Assembly (NCBI GenBank): GCA_018433865.1
Contig: JAHDQJ010000003.1
Coordinates: 124,001-188,000 of the forward strand
Origin: Spirochaetales bacterium
GTDB taxonomy: Bacteria; Spirochaetota; Spirochaetia; Sphaerochaetales; Sphaerochaetaceae
Reading direction: 5' to 3'
Length of the DNA stretch: 64,000 nucleotides
In this document: positions 16,531 to 24,698 of the stretch, one piece after another
Numbering within the stretch: the stretch's first letter is position 1
Layout: each line of letters begins with the position of its first letter
The notes under the pieces: model-generated
What the model saw: the letters and a program-made list of their open reading frames with translations, nothing else
Database searches by the model: none
What the model was told of the DNA's origin: nothing
Translations under genes and position numbers: made by a program

Positions 16531-19369
16531 TCGTCGTCAACTTCTTTGCAATCTCGATGACATCGATGACCTCTAGGATGTCACCCTGTTGCAGGTTCTG
16601 GAAATTGTCGATGCCGACACCGCACTCGAATCCCGCGGCGACTTCCCTTGCATCATCCTTGAACCGCCTGAGGCTGGAAATCTTGCCGGAGTGGATCTTC
16701 ACGTCGTCACGATAGACATTGACCTGGGCATTGCGCCTGATCTTGCCGTCCGTCACGTAACAACCCGCGATCACGCCGATCTTGGGTACCTTGAATATGT
16801 CCCGGACCTCGACCTGACCGATGACGATCTCCTTCCGTTCCGGGGCAAGCATGCCTTCCATCGCTGCACGGATGTCATCGACCGCATCATAGATGATGTT
16901 GTACTTGCGGATCTCGATCTTCTCCTGTTCGGCGAGAACCTGAGCCCTGGGGGTCGGCCTGACGTTGAATCCCAACACCAGCGCACTGGATGCGATCGCG
17001 AGGTTGATATCGTCCTCGATGATCGCTCCTGCGGAGGCACGGAGCACGTTGAGCCTGATCTCATTGTTCGAGAGCTTCTCCAATGCGTTCTGGACCGCTT
17101 CCACGGAACCTTGCACGTCACCCTTGATGATGACGTTGAACTCCTGCACGGTACCGTCCTGCATCTTGTCGAAGATGTTGTCGAGGGTGACCTTCTTCAC
17201 GTTCTTCGCTTGTCCGAGGCGCTCGAGTTCCTGTCTCTTGGAACCGACCTGCCTGGCTTGCTTCTCGTTCTCGGTAACCTGGAACGGATCTCCCGCACCC
17301 GGTATGTCGCTCAATCCGATGATCTCCACAGGGGTGGCAGGACCCGCTTCGGTAATGCGGTTTCCACGGTCATCCACCATGGCACGCACCTTTCCGGGAT
17401 AGATGCCAGCGACGAAATTGTCGCCCTGGCGCAAGGTTCCCCGTTCGACGATGACCGAAGCGACGATTCCGCGTCCCTGGTCGATCCTCGATTCGATGAC
17501 CTTTCCCTCTGCCCTGACGCTGGGGTTGGCGGTGAGCTCGAGCATCTCAGCTTGCAACAGGATCGTATCGAGCAATTCCTCGATGCCGAGCTTCTTCAAG
17601 GCCGATATCTCACAATAGAGCGTACTTCCGCCCCAATCCTCGGGCATGAGTCCGTGATCGCTGAGCTGTTGCTTGACCCTGTCCACATTCGCCTCGGCAA
17701 GGTCGACCTTGTTGATCGCCACGATGATGGGGACCTTCGCCGCCTTGGCGTGGTCGATTGCCTCGAGTGTCTGCGGCATGACGCCGTCGTTCGCCGCGAC
17801 GACGAGGACGACGATGTCGGTCACCTGGGCTCCGCGGGCACGCATCATCGTGAACGCGGCGTGTCCCGGGGTGTCGAGGAATACGATGTCTCCCTTGCCG
17901 GGAAGCGCAACCTTGTAAGCTCCGATATGCTGCGTGATACCGCCGAACTCACCTGCAACCACATCGGTGGAGCGGATGGCGTCGAGCAGTTTCGTCTTTC
18001 CATGGTCGACGTGCCCCATGATCGTCACGATCGGTGCACGGTTGAGCAGATCGGCCGGCTTGTCCTCATCCGTGGCGATCAATGTCTCGTCATAGAGTGA
18101 GACGAGATTGACCTCACAGTCGTATTCGCCTGCGATCAGCGTGGCCACATCGGAATCGATCTGTTGGTTGATGGTGACCATCATCCCCATCTTCAGAAGC
18201 TTGCCGATCACCTCGGAGGCCTTCAGGTTCATCTTCTTCGCAAGATCGCTTACGGTGATGACCTCCATGATGTCGATTTTCTTCGGCACGGGATTCGCGC
18301 GATGCTGGTCTTTCCGCTTGATCTGGAAATCCCTCTCGGTATCACGATCGGGCCGTACGAAATCTTTCTTCTTTCGGAAGACCTTCTTGCTGGTCTTCTG
18401 TGCCATCGGATCGATTTCAGGTGTGGGCGCATTGCCCGGGGCACCCGGACGTCCTGGGCGTCCACCGTACCCGCCACCGGGCCTGGGACCGCCGAACGGA
18501 GGTCTTCCCGGACCACCTGGCCTGCCAGGTCCATTGTAGGGCGGCCTGCTGCCATACGGCGGCCTGCTGCCCGGAGCCCCGCCGTTATAGGGGGGGCTGC
18601 TGCCCGGAGCACCACCGTTATAGGGGGGTCTGCTGCCCGGAGCACCACCGTTATAGGGGGGTCTGCTGCCCGGAGCACCACCGTTATAGGGAGGTCTGCT
18701 GCCCGGAGCCCCGCCGTTATAGGGGGGCCTGCTTCCGCCAGTACGCTGATACGGTGCATTCGTGCCGTCCGAGGGAGCGCGATTGGCATATCCGCCGACC
18801 TGCCCTACTTGGCGAGGCGTACCGCCTGGAACGGGAGCACCGGCCCTGGCCTGCTGGGGATTGTTCTTTCTCCACTCGGCATGAGCCTGGGCACTCTGAC
18901 CCTGACCCGGTACCGGCGGCAAGTTTTTCGGTGCACGCACCACGGGAGTGGACGGCCCTGCGTTTGGCGTTCTCCTGAAGGGATGGTCGGTGCTTTTCCG
19001 ACCAGCGTGTTCCTCAGGTTGTGCGGGAGCAGGACTTCCGGCGGAAAGCTGCTGAGGCTGGACACGCCCGGACTCTTCGACGGAAACGGTTGCCTGAGTC
19101 GCCGAAGATTCGGTCGCGGCCTGCGTCACCGTGGAAGAAGATGCAGAATCCTCGGCCGGCGGTGCGGTCGGTTTCTCGATGGGCTTGGCCTGAGGTCGCA
19201 CCACGACGACCTTCTTCTTCACCACAACCACTTTCTTCTTCTCAGCAGGACGCGAAGATTCGGCTTCATGTGGTGCTTGACTCGGGTTTGACGGCCCGGC
19301 CGGTCCGCGCGCATGCTTGATCAGGGTTGCCTTTGGCTTCTTATCTTCTTCCGTCATAGGTTCTTTCAA
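16523..19369 (-). CDS. infB: Translation initiation factor IF-2
   Basis: A 948-residue IF2. The N-terminal ~330 residues are low-complexity: basic repeats (KKKVVVV twice), Pro/Ala-rich spacer, then tandem [11 protein letters not shown] units and a Gly/Pro/Arg-rich stretch. The conserved part follows: IF2_N ([25 protein letters not shown]), G1 [20 protein letters not shown], and domains II-IV. It delivers initiator tRNA. TTG at 19369 is taken as start (GAGGAG just upstream, next to the nusA stop); ATG at 19357 is an alternative four codons in. Confidence 0.95.
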   Translation of the reverse strand: MKEPMTEEDKKPKATLIKHARGPAGPSNPSQAPHEAESSRPAEKKKVVVVKKKVVVVRPQAKPIEKPTAPPAEDSASSSTVTQAATESSATQATVSVEESGRVQPQQLSAGSPAPAQPEEHAGRKSTDHPFRRTPNAGPSTPVVRAPKNLPPVPGQGQSAQAHAEWRKNNPQQARAGAPVPGGTPRQVGQVGGYANRAPSDGTNAPYQRTGGSRPPYNGGAPGSRPPYNGGAPGSRPPYNGGAPGSRPPYNGGAPGSSPPYNGGAPGSRPPYGSRPPYNGPGRPGGPGRPPFGGPRPGGGYGGRPGRPGAPGNAPTPEIDPMAQKTSKKVFRKKKDFVRPDRDTERDFQIKRKDQHRANPVPKKIDIMEVITVSDLAKKMNLKASEVIGKLLKMGMMVTINQQIDSDVATLIAGEYDCEVNLVSLYDETLIATDEDKPADLLNRAPIVTIMGHVDHGKTKLLDAIRSTDVVAGEFGGITQHIGAYKVALPGKGDIVFLDTPGHAAFTMMRARGAQVTDIVVLVVAANDGVMPQTLEAIDHAKAAKVPIIVAINKVDLAEANVDRVKQQLSDHGLMPEDWGGSTLYCEISALKKLGIEELLDTILLQAEMLELTANPSVRAEGKVIESRIDQGRGIVASVIVERGTLRQGDNFVAGIYPGKVRAMVDDRGNRITEAGPATPVEIIGLSDIPGAGDPFQVTENEKQARQVGSKRQELERLGQAKNVKKVTLDNIFDKMQDGTVQEFNVIIKGDVQGSVEAVQNALEKLSNNEIRLNVLRASAGAIIEDDINLAIASSALVLGFNVRPTPRAQVLAEQEKIEIRKYNIIYDAVDDIRAAMEGMLAPERKEIVIGQVEVRDIFKVPKIGVIAGCYVTDGKIRRNAQVNVYRDDVKIHSGKISSLRRFKDDAREVAAGFECGVGIDNFQNLQQGDILEVIDVIEIAKKLTTNE
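18564..18728. repeat. Five tandem 33-bp repeats in infB
   Basis: Five head-to-tail units start at 18564, 18597, 18630, 18663 and 18696, with a decayed sixth at 18729. Each encodes [11 protein letters not shown] (one copy SSPPY...). Copies differ at only a few bases, suggesting recent slippage or recombination. The length is a multiple of three, so the frame is kept. Confidence 0.95.
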
Positions 19370-20833
19370 TTACTCCTCGTCTACTTCCACTTCTTCGAAA
19401 CTGAGACCGACACCACAACTGGGACAACTTGTCATGTCAGGGGTCAATACATGTCCGCACTCCGGACAGAGGAACTGATGCTCGACCTCACTCTCGTCCT
19501 CTTCCTCCACGATATCGACATACTCGCCCAGCACGCTGTGGATCCTGCGTACCTCGTCCTCGGTGATGTCCTCGAGGCCGGCGATGTCCTCGTCGGCAAG
19601 GTTGACAAATTCCTCGACCGTATAGATGTCGTGGAACTGGAGCTTGTCGACCAGCTCCTTGCCCAGCTCCTCGATGTCGCTGAGCATCATCTCACCCTCT
19701 TCCTCGTAATACTCCGGTTCTTCAACGGGAGAATCGGTGAAGAGCGCGTCGACACGTTCCTTCGTCTCGATATCGAGATCCATCTCACGATACTGGTCGA
19801 GAGTCTTTACGTCAATGATCCAGTCGGCGAGCTTGTTCGCCAACCGGACGTTGATACCCTGCTTTCCGATGGCCAATGAGAGCTGTGAATCGTCGACGAC
19901 GGCTACTGCGGTCCGCTTCGCCTCGTCGAGGATCACCACCCGTTTCACCTCGGCAGGCGAGAGACAGTTCTTGATATACTCGATCGGATTGGGGTCGTAG
20001 CGGAGCACGTCGATGCGCTCACCTTCCATCTCACGCATGATCGTCTGCACCCTGATTCCCTTGAGACCGACACAGGCACCGACCGGATCGAGATCTGCAC
20101 GATGTGAGTAGACCGCCACCTTCGTGCGGTATCCCGGCTCCCGAACGATCTTGTGAATCTCGATGGAGTGGTCATAGATCTCAGGAATCTCAAGTTCGAA
20201 CAGCTTGCGGACGAAATCGGTATGGGTCCGTGAGAGGATCACCCGCAACTGACCGTGCTCAGGCTTCTCGACCTGGTAGACGAAGCACTTGATCTTGTCA
20301 TTCTTGCGGTATATCTCTCGCGGGCTCTGGTATCGCTTCGGGAGGGTTCCCTCGACTTTCCCCAGGTCGATGTACAGATCGCCGTTGGGTTGCTCACGCT
20401 GGTAGTATCCGATGATCATCTCCCCTTCCTTGGTCTTGTACTCGGAATAGAGGGTGTCCTTCTGGATCTCGCGGAGGTCCTGCTTGGCCTTCTGCTTGGC
20501 GCTCTGGACCGATATGCGGTCGAACGTCTTCGGATCTATCGGAATGAGCAATTCGTCACCGATCTCACAATCTTCATGGAGTTCGCGGGCTTCGGAGAGC
20601 GATATCTCGTCGAACTCGCCGCTGTCCTCATCATCCTCTACTATCACTTTCTTGGCAAAGAGCTGTACATTGTCATGCGCCTCGTTGAACTCGACGACGG
20701 CATTGTCGCTCGTACCGAACTTTCTCTTGTATGCGGCAAGCAGCAAACCCCTGATGGTCTCGAGCACCAGGTCTTCGCTGATACCCCTCTCGTTCACCAG
20801 GGTGCGTATTGCATCTCCCAAATCATTGGACAT
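19370..20833 (-). CDS. nusA: NusA with C-terminal zinc ribbon
   Basis: A 487-residue transcription factor: N-terminal RNAP-binding domain, S1 domain, two KH domains (DPVGACVGLKGIRVQTI; LAIGKQGINVRLA) and one helix-hairpin-helix-like acidic module (LADEDIAGLEDITEDEVRRI). After an acidic linker come two CxxC knuckles (CPECGHVLTPDMTSCPSC), a zinc ribbon not found in E. coli NusA. It controls pausing, termination and antitermination. ATG at 20833 is preferred because GGGAGGA precedes it; it overlaps the rimP stop (TAATG). A start 18 bp upstream lacks a ribosome site. Confidence 0.95.
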   Translation of the reverse strand: MSNDLGDAIRTLVNERGISEDLVLETIRGLLLAAYKRKFGTSDNAVVEFNEAHDNVQLFAKKVIVEDDEDSGEFDEISLSEARELHEDCEIGDELLIPIDPKTFDRISVQSAKQKAKQDLREIQKDTLYSEYKTKEGEMIIGYYQREQPNGDLYIDLGKVEGTLPKRYQSPREIYRKNDKIKCFVYQVEKPEHGQLRVILSRTHTDFVRKLFELEIPEIYDHSIEIHKIVREPGYRTKVAVYSHRADLDPVGACVGLKGIRVQTIMREMEGERIDVLRYDPNPIEYIKNCLSPAEVKRVVILDEAKRTAVAVVDDSQLSLAIGKQGINVRLANKLADWIIDVKTLDQYREMDLDIETKERVDALFTDSPVEEPEYYEEEGEMMLSDIEELGKELVDKLQFHDIYTVEEFVNLADEDIAGLEDITEDEVRRIHSVLGEYVDIVEEEDESEVEHQFLCPECGHVLTPDMTSCPSCGVGLSFEEVEVDEE

Positions 20834-21321
20834 TATGACATATCCTCCCATGCATAAGCTAATTTGGCCTTCTGAACCCGGCCGTGCGGAATATGGTACG
20901 TTTCCATGGTTTCCTTGGAATCTTCGATGCTGGCATTGTACAGGATGACCTCACTCTCCGAAAGCGGTCCGATGATTCCTTCAATCCACGCGCCTGGTCC
21001 GCTGTCGTAGACCCTGCAACGTTTCCCCTCGAAGAGCGCGAATTCGTGCAGGTCCCGGAAAATGCGTTGCACGCCCGGCGTGGATACCTCGAGATCGAGG
21101 TTGCGCTCCCCGCCGAGCAAACTCAGGCGTGGGAATATGATCCGGTGTGCCTTGGCACAATCATCGATCCCTGCGGTATGTCCCGTGTTGGTGATCGTCA
21201 CCACCACATGCGTGGCATCACGATGCTCGTCGCTGCGGACATCCACGACCCGCAACCCTATCGGTTGCAGCACCGCCGAGATCTCCTGGAACAATGCATC
21301 TTTCTCAATACTGTTTTGCAC
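20833..21321 (-). CDS. rimP: Ribosome maturation factor RimP
   Basis: A 162-residue RimP, with VVDVRSDEHRDATHVVVTITN, DDCAKAHRIIFPRL and LEVSTPGVQRIFRD marking the conserved N-terminal domain. It acts in 30S assembly. GTG at 21321 is chosen because GGAG lies 5 nt upstream and family similarity begins there. It is the first gene of the nusA-infB-rbfA-truB run. A terminator hairpin ends only 11 nt upstream of the start, so the gene must be reached by read-through. Confidence 0.92.
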   Translation of the reverse strand: MQNSIEKDALFQEISAVLQPIGLRVVDVRSDEHRDATHVVVTITNTGHTAGIDDCAKAHRIIFPRLSLLGGERNLDLEVSTPGVQRIFRDLHEFALFEGKRCRVYDSGPGAWIEGIIGPLSESEVILYNASIEDSKETMETYHIPHGRVQKAKLAYAWEDMS

Positions 21322-21332
21322 GTGAACTCCAT

Positions 21333-21359
21333 AAAAAAGGGATCGGCTTGTGCGATCCC
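21333..21359 (-). terminator. Intrinsic terminator/attenuator in the rimP-nusA-infB leader
   Basis: On the minus strand, GGGATCG pairs with CGATCCC (seven perfect pairs, 7-nt loop) and is directly followed by TTTTTT, then the ribosome site and GTG of rimP. It lies downstream of the predicted promoter at 21385-21414, the arrangement expected for transcription attenuation. It could also end comF transcripts. Confidence 0.8.
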
Positions 21360-21384
21360 CCAAAAATCAACCATTACTGTGCAA

Positions 21385-21414
21385 AGCGTAATCCATTTGC
21401 CTGCCAATGTCAAT
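21385..21414 (-). promoter_or_regulatory. Predicted promoter of the rimP-nusA-infB operon
   Basis: On the minus strand, a perfect TTGACA (21414-21409), about 17-18 nt spacer and TACGCT (21390-21385). The -35 overlaps the end of comF. It predicts a leader of about 55 nt containing the terminator hairpin. The -10 is weak (three of six). Confidence 0.5.
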
Positions 21415-22051
21415 GCGACGCCACCGAAAGTCCGCATACTGGACAGGAAAATGCCATTTCCAGCAATCCCACGCACTCGCTCAACGTCGATCCGCCGTGC
21501 ATGGATGAGTCGATCACGACAACCCTGAGCAGCTGATCCGACCTGCCGTCCACTCTCCGGAGGATCCGGACCTGTCCGCTACCCGGTGTCCTTCCGAGCA
21601 CATGTGCCGTGTGATAGCCGTGCCGGGATGCGAGAACCTGAGCGACACGTCTCATGTGATCATGCCCGCGTTCGCGCAAGGAACGCACGCTGCAAGGAAC
21701 GGGGACGATCAGCATACGTGCTGGATCCAGGGAAAATTCCCTGCGCAGATGCCGGTCGATCAGCGCGGCTATGAGGGCATGTACCCTTCCGTCTCCGCCA
21801 CGTTCACACGCGCTCACCAACCGTCCGAGCGTTCCGCGGAAAAATCCGAGCCGCAAGATCGGAACGGAGTTCTGGCGGTGAGGACAGGCGGCTCCTTCGT
21901 AGAGCAGGAAACCGAGGCACGACGGACAGCGGGGCAAACGGGAGGCAACGGAGATCTCCAGGGCGAGAGCATCGGCACATTCTTTGCAGAGAGCATCCTG
22001 CAACGATGAAAAGGTGCGACAGAACGCACAATATCCATAAGAAGACGACAT
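21410..22051 (-). CDS. comF: ComF/GntX-family protein with degenerate PRPP motif
   Basis: A 213-residue protein of the ComF type: an N-terminal zinc-knuckle region (CAFC...LCKEC, then CPSC), the VPVPCSVRSLRERGHDHMRRVAQVLA segment and a C-terminal phosphoribosyltransferase-like domain. Where the PRPP loop normally reads DDVxTTGAT it has DSSMHGGST, so PRPP binding is doubtful. ComF proteins act in DNA uptake in competent bacteria; here the role is unknown. It lies 32 bp after mutS and is probably co-transcribed. ATG at 22051 is preferred over GTG at 22057; neither has a good ribosome site. Confidence 0.8.
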   Translation of the reverse strand: MSSSYGYCAFCRTFSSLQDALCKECADALALEISVASRLPRCPSCLGFLLYEGAACPHRQNSVPILRLGFFRGTLGRLVSACERGGDGRVHALIAALIDRHLRREFSLDPARMLIVPVPCSVRSLRERGHDHMRRVAQVLASRHGYHTAHVLGRTPGSGQVRILRRVDGRSDQLLRVVVIDSSMHGGSTLSECVGLLEMAFSCPVCGLSVASH

Positions 22052-22083
22052 ACACACATGACCGGAGAAAAAGGAAAGACGCT

Positions 22084-24675
22084 TCAGCTTCCGTTTTCCA
22101 ATTCTTCTTTCAGGGATTCGATGAAACGCATGGCCTGCAACGGGGTGGACTCATCCAGAGGAAAGTCCGCTATCCTAGCACACACTTCTGTGCACAGAGG
22201 GGGGTCAACCGGTGGTACAAGCGTATCACCCTTGGTAAAGAGATCGAGCTGCAACGCATTGCCTGCCAGGGCATAGTCCGCGAAATGTTGCCGTTGGAAG
22301 TTCGCCGCATCCCGGATTACGTGGGAGGGCATTCCGGCCATGCGTGCGACATGCAGTCCGTAACTGCTGTTTGCCACCCCTTTCTGGACTTTCCTGAGGA
22401 ATGTCACCGAACGCTTGGTCTCGGCGACAGCCAGGGTCAGCAGCTGCATTCCTTCGGTATTGAGCATGGTCAGCTCATGGTAATGAGTCGCGAAAAGGGT
22501 CTTCACCTGCATCGTGGTCATGGCACGCATGACCGCGTATGCGATCGACATGCCGTCCTGCGTGCTCGTTCCCCTGCCGATCTCATCCATGATGGCTAGC
22601 GAGCGGTTAGTGGCGGTCCTCAGGATATAGGCGGCTTCCTGCATCTCGATGAGGAAAGTCGACTCTCCCCTCGCAAGATTGTCGCTGGAACCTACCCGGC
22701 AATACAGGCGGTCAGTGAGACCGATGGTCGCAGAACGTGCGCTTACGTAGGATCCGATGTGGGCCATCAGGACGATCAATGCGTTTTGCCTCAGGTAGGT
22801 CGACTTTCCCGCCATGTTCGGGCCCGTGATGAGGCAGAACCGATCCTCACCCTCATCCATGGACAATCCGTTCGCGACGAACTGGCCGCGTGCCATGTGC
22901 TGCTCGACCACAGGGTGCCGTCCGTCGGTGATGACCAGCACATCGGCTGACACCACAAGCGGCTTGCAATACTGTTCGAGGTGCGCGACCTGGGCGAAGG
23001 ATTGCAGGCAGTCGACCGTGGCGAAGAACTCTCCGAGCGCGAGAAGATCGGAGGTAAGCGACGCCGTCTTCACGAGCAACTGTTCGTACAGTTCCCGCTC
23101 AAGCTTCTCGGCACGTTCTGTTGCCGCGAGTATCTCGCTTTCAAGCGCCATGAGCTCGTCGGTGGTGTACCGTTCGGCATTGACCAGCGTCTGCTTGCGG
23201 TAAAAACGGTCGGGGACCTTGCTTCCGTGTGTCTTGGGAATCTCAAGGTAGTGTCCGATGATCCGGTTGCTGGAGAGCTTCATCGTGGGGATGCCCGTCT
23301 CTTCCTTGAGCCGCGTCACATAGCCGGTCAGTTGGGACGCACCGCCGTCCGTAAGCGTGCGAAGGCGATCGAGTTCCTCGGAATAGCCTTCCTTGATCAC
23401 AGAACCGCCGGAGAACGGACCTTGCACCTCCCCGTCGATGGCACAGAGGAGTGTCTCCATGAGGGAGACCAGAAGAGTCATCCTCGCATCATCAAGATGT
23501 CGGCCCAGCAGGATCCTGTAGCGATCCGCATGATGCGTGGTAAGCTCGAAAAACGTGGCGATGGCATGGGTGATCGCCAGCAGGTCCTGTGGTATCGCAC
23601 GTCTCATCGAAACCCTGGTGGCAAGCCTGGAAAGGTCCTTCAGGTCACCGAGAAGTGTCCTGACCCGCTGACGTTCACGTTCTTCTGCGAGGAACCACCC
23701 TACCCACTCCTGCCTACCTGCAATCGCCTCCATCGATGCGAGGGGGGTTGCGATCCATGATTTGAGCAACCGGGAACCGGCACTGGTGCAGGTCTTGTCC
23801 AAGGCACTGAAAAGCGTACGCTGTGATGAACCATCCTGGAGATTACGCAACAGTTCGAGGTTCTTCCTCGAGGATTCGTCGATGAGCAAATGGGCGCCGC
23901 GGTCGATCCTGAGCAAGGTATCGATGTGGGAGAGGCTTGTCTTCGCGGTATCGCTGATGTAGCGGAAGAGTGCTCCCGCTGGTGCGAGCACGGGATCATC
24001 ATCCCCGATACCGAATTGCTTCAAGGTCTTCGTCTCGAAATGCTCGGTGAGCATCGACGCGGCCTGGTTCAGGCCGAAGTACCAGGAAGGAAGCCTGGTC
24101 TTCACCGCTTCCGACTGGTCGACCAGTGTCCCGTAGGCTCCGTGGGAGAAGTAGTCGTCCTCATTGACCAGTATTTCTTTCGGGGAAATTTCCTCGAAGA
24201 GACTCCTGAGCGATTCAAAGCGGTCATCCTTGGGAATCGTGACGAGATACATCGTACCGCTCGAGATTTCGCTGTAGGCACAAGATATCTCACGGTCCTG
24301 CAGCGCGATGCAAAGGATATGATTGTTCGACGAGGCATCGAGGAACTCATCCTCGACCACCGTCCCTACGGTGATGACCTGGACGACCTCGCGGCGGGCG
24401 ATCGAGCGGTTCGGTCCGCTCATCTCCACTTGCTCGCAGATTGCGATCTTCTTGCCCGCGTCGAGCAGACGCTTGATGTAGTTCTTCGCCGCATGGTAGG
24501 GAATTCCGCACATCGGGATGCCGTTTCGTGCGGTCAGGGTGATGTTCAGAAGCCTGGAGACCTCCTTCGCATCGTCAAGGAACATCTCGTAGAAATCGCC
24601 GAGACGGAAGAAGAGTACCTCGTCCTGATGCTCCTGCTTCAGGGAGAGGTACTGTTCCATCATGGGCGTATTCAT
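22084..24675 (-). CDS. mutS: DNA mismatch repair protein MutS
   Basis: An 863-residue MutS. The mismatch-reading FYEMF motif is in LGDFYEMFLDDA near the N-terminus, the ATPase has Walker A GPNMAGKSTYLRQ (about residue 617), MDEIGRGTSTQDGMS and FATHYHEL. It recognises mispairs and small loops. ATG at 24675 is chosen because GGAGG is 5 nt upstream; in-frame starts further upstream add residues unlike MutS. It follows bamA closely. No mutL is in the window. Confidence 0.96.
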   Translation of the reverse strand: MNTPMMEQYLSLKQEHQDEVLFFRLGDFYEMFLDDAKEVSRLLNITLTARNGIPMCGIPYHAAKNYIKRLLDAGKKIAICEQVEMSGPNRSIARREVVQVITVGTVVEDEFLDASSNNHILCIALQDREISCAYSEISSGTMYLVTIPKDDRFESLRSLFEEISPKEILVNEDDYFSHGAYGTLVDQSEAVKTRLPSWYFGLNQAASMLTEHFETKTLKQFGIGDDDPVLAPAGALFRYISDTAKTSLSHIDTLLRIDRGAHLLIDESSRKNLELLRNLQDGSSQRTLFSALDKTCTSAGSRLLKSWIATPLASMEAIAGRQEWVGWFLAEERERQRVRTLLGDLKDLSRLATRVSMRRAIPQDLLAITHAIATFFELTTHHADRYRILLGRHLDDARMTLLVSLMETLLCAIDGEVQGPFSGGSVIKEGYSEELDRLRTLTDGGASQLTGYVTRLKEETGIPTMKLSSNRIIGHYLEIPKTHGSKVPDRFYRKQTLVNAERYTTDELMALESEILAATERAEKLERELYEQLLVKTASLTSDLLALGEFFATVDCLQSFAQVAHLEQYCKPLVVSADVLVITDGRHPVVEQHMARGQFVANGLSMDEGEDRFCLITGPNMAGKSTYLRQNALIVLMAHIGSYVSARSATIGLTDRLYCRVGSSDNLARGESTFLIEMQEAAYILRTATNRSLAIMDEIGRGTSTQDGMSIAYAVMRAMTTMQVKTLFATHYHELTMLNTEGMQLLTLAVAETKRSVTFLRKVQKGVANSSYGLHVARMAGMPSHVIRDAANFQRQHFADYALAGNALQLDLFTKGDTLVPPVDPPLCTEVCARIADFPLDESTPLQAMRFIESLKEELENGS

Positions 24676-24698
24676 CTTGCCCTCCATGGTCACCCGTC

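Noticed and set aside
16589-18100. 503-codon plus-strand open frame opposite infB
   Set aside because: Antisense to the conserved G-domain region of IF2; Asp/Leu/His-rich shadow with no domain.
18564-18728. CRISPR array
   Set aside because: 33-bp units are directly adjacent without spacers, keep the infB reading frame and encode a peptide repeat.
18164-19291. 375-codon plus-strand frame with repeated motifs opposite infB
   Set aside because: Its repeats are just the reverse complement of the infB 33-bp repeats.
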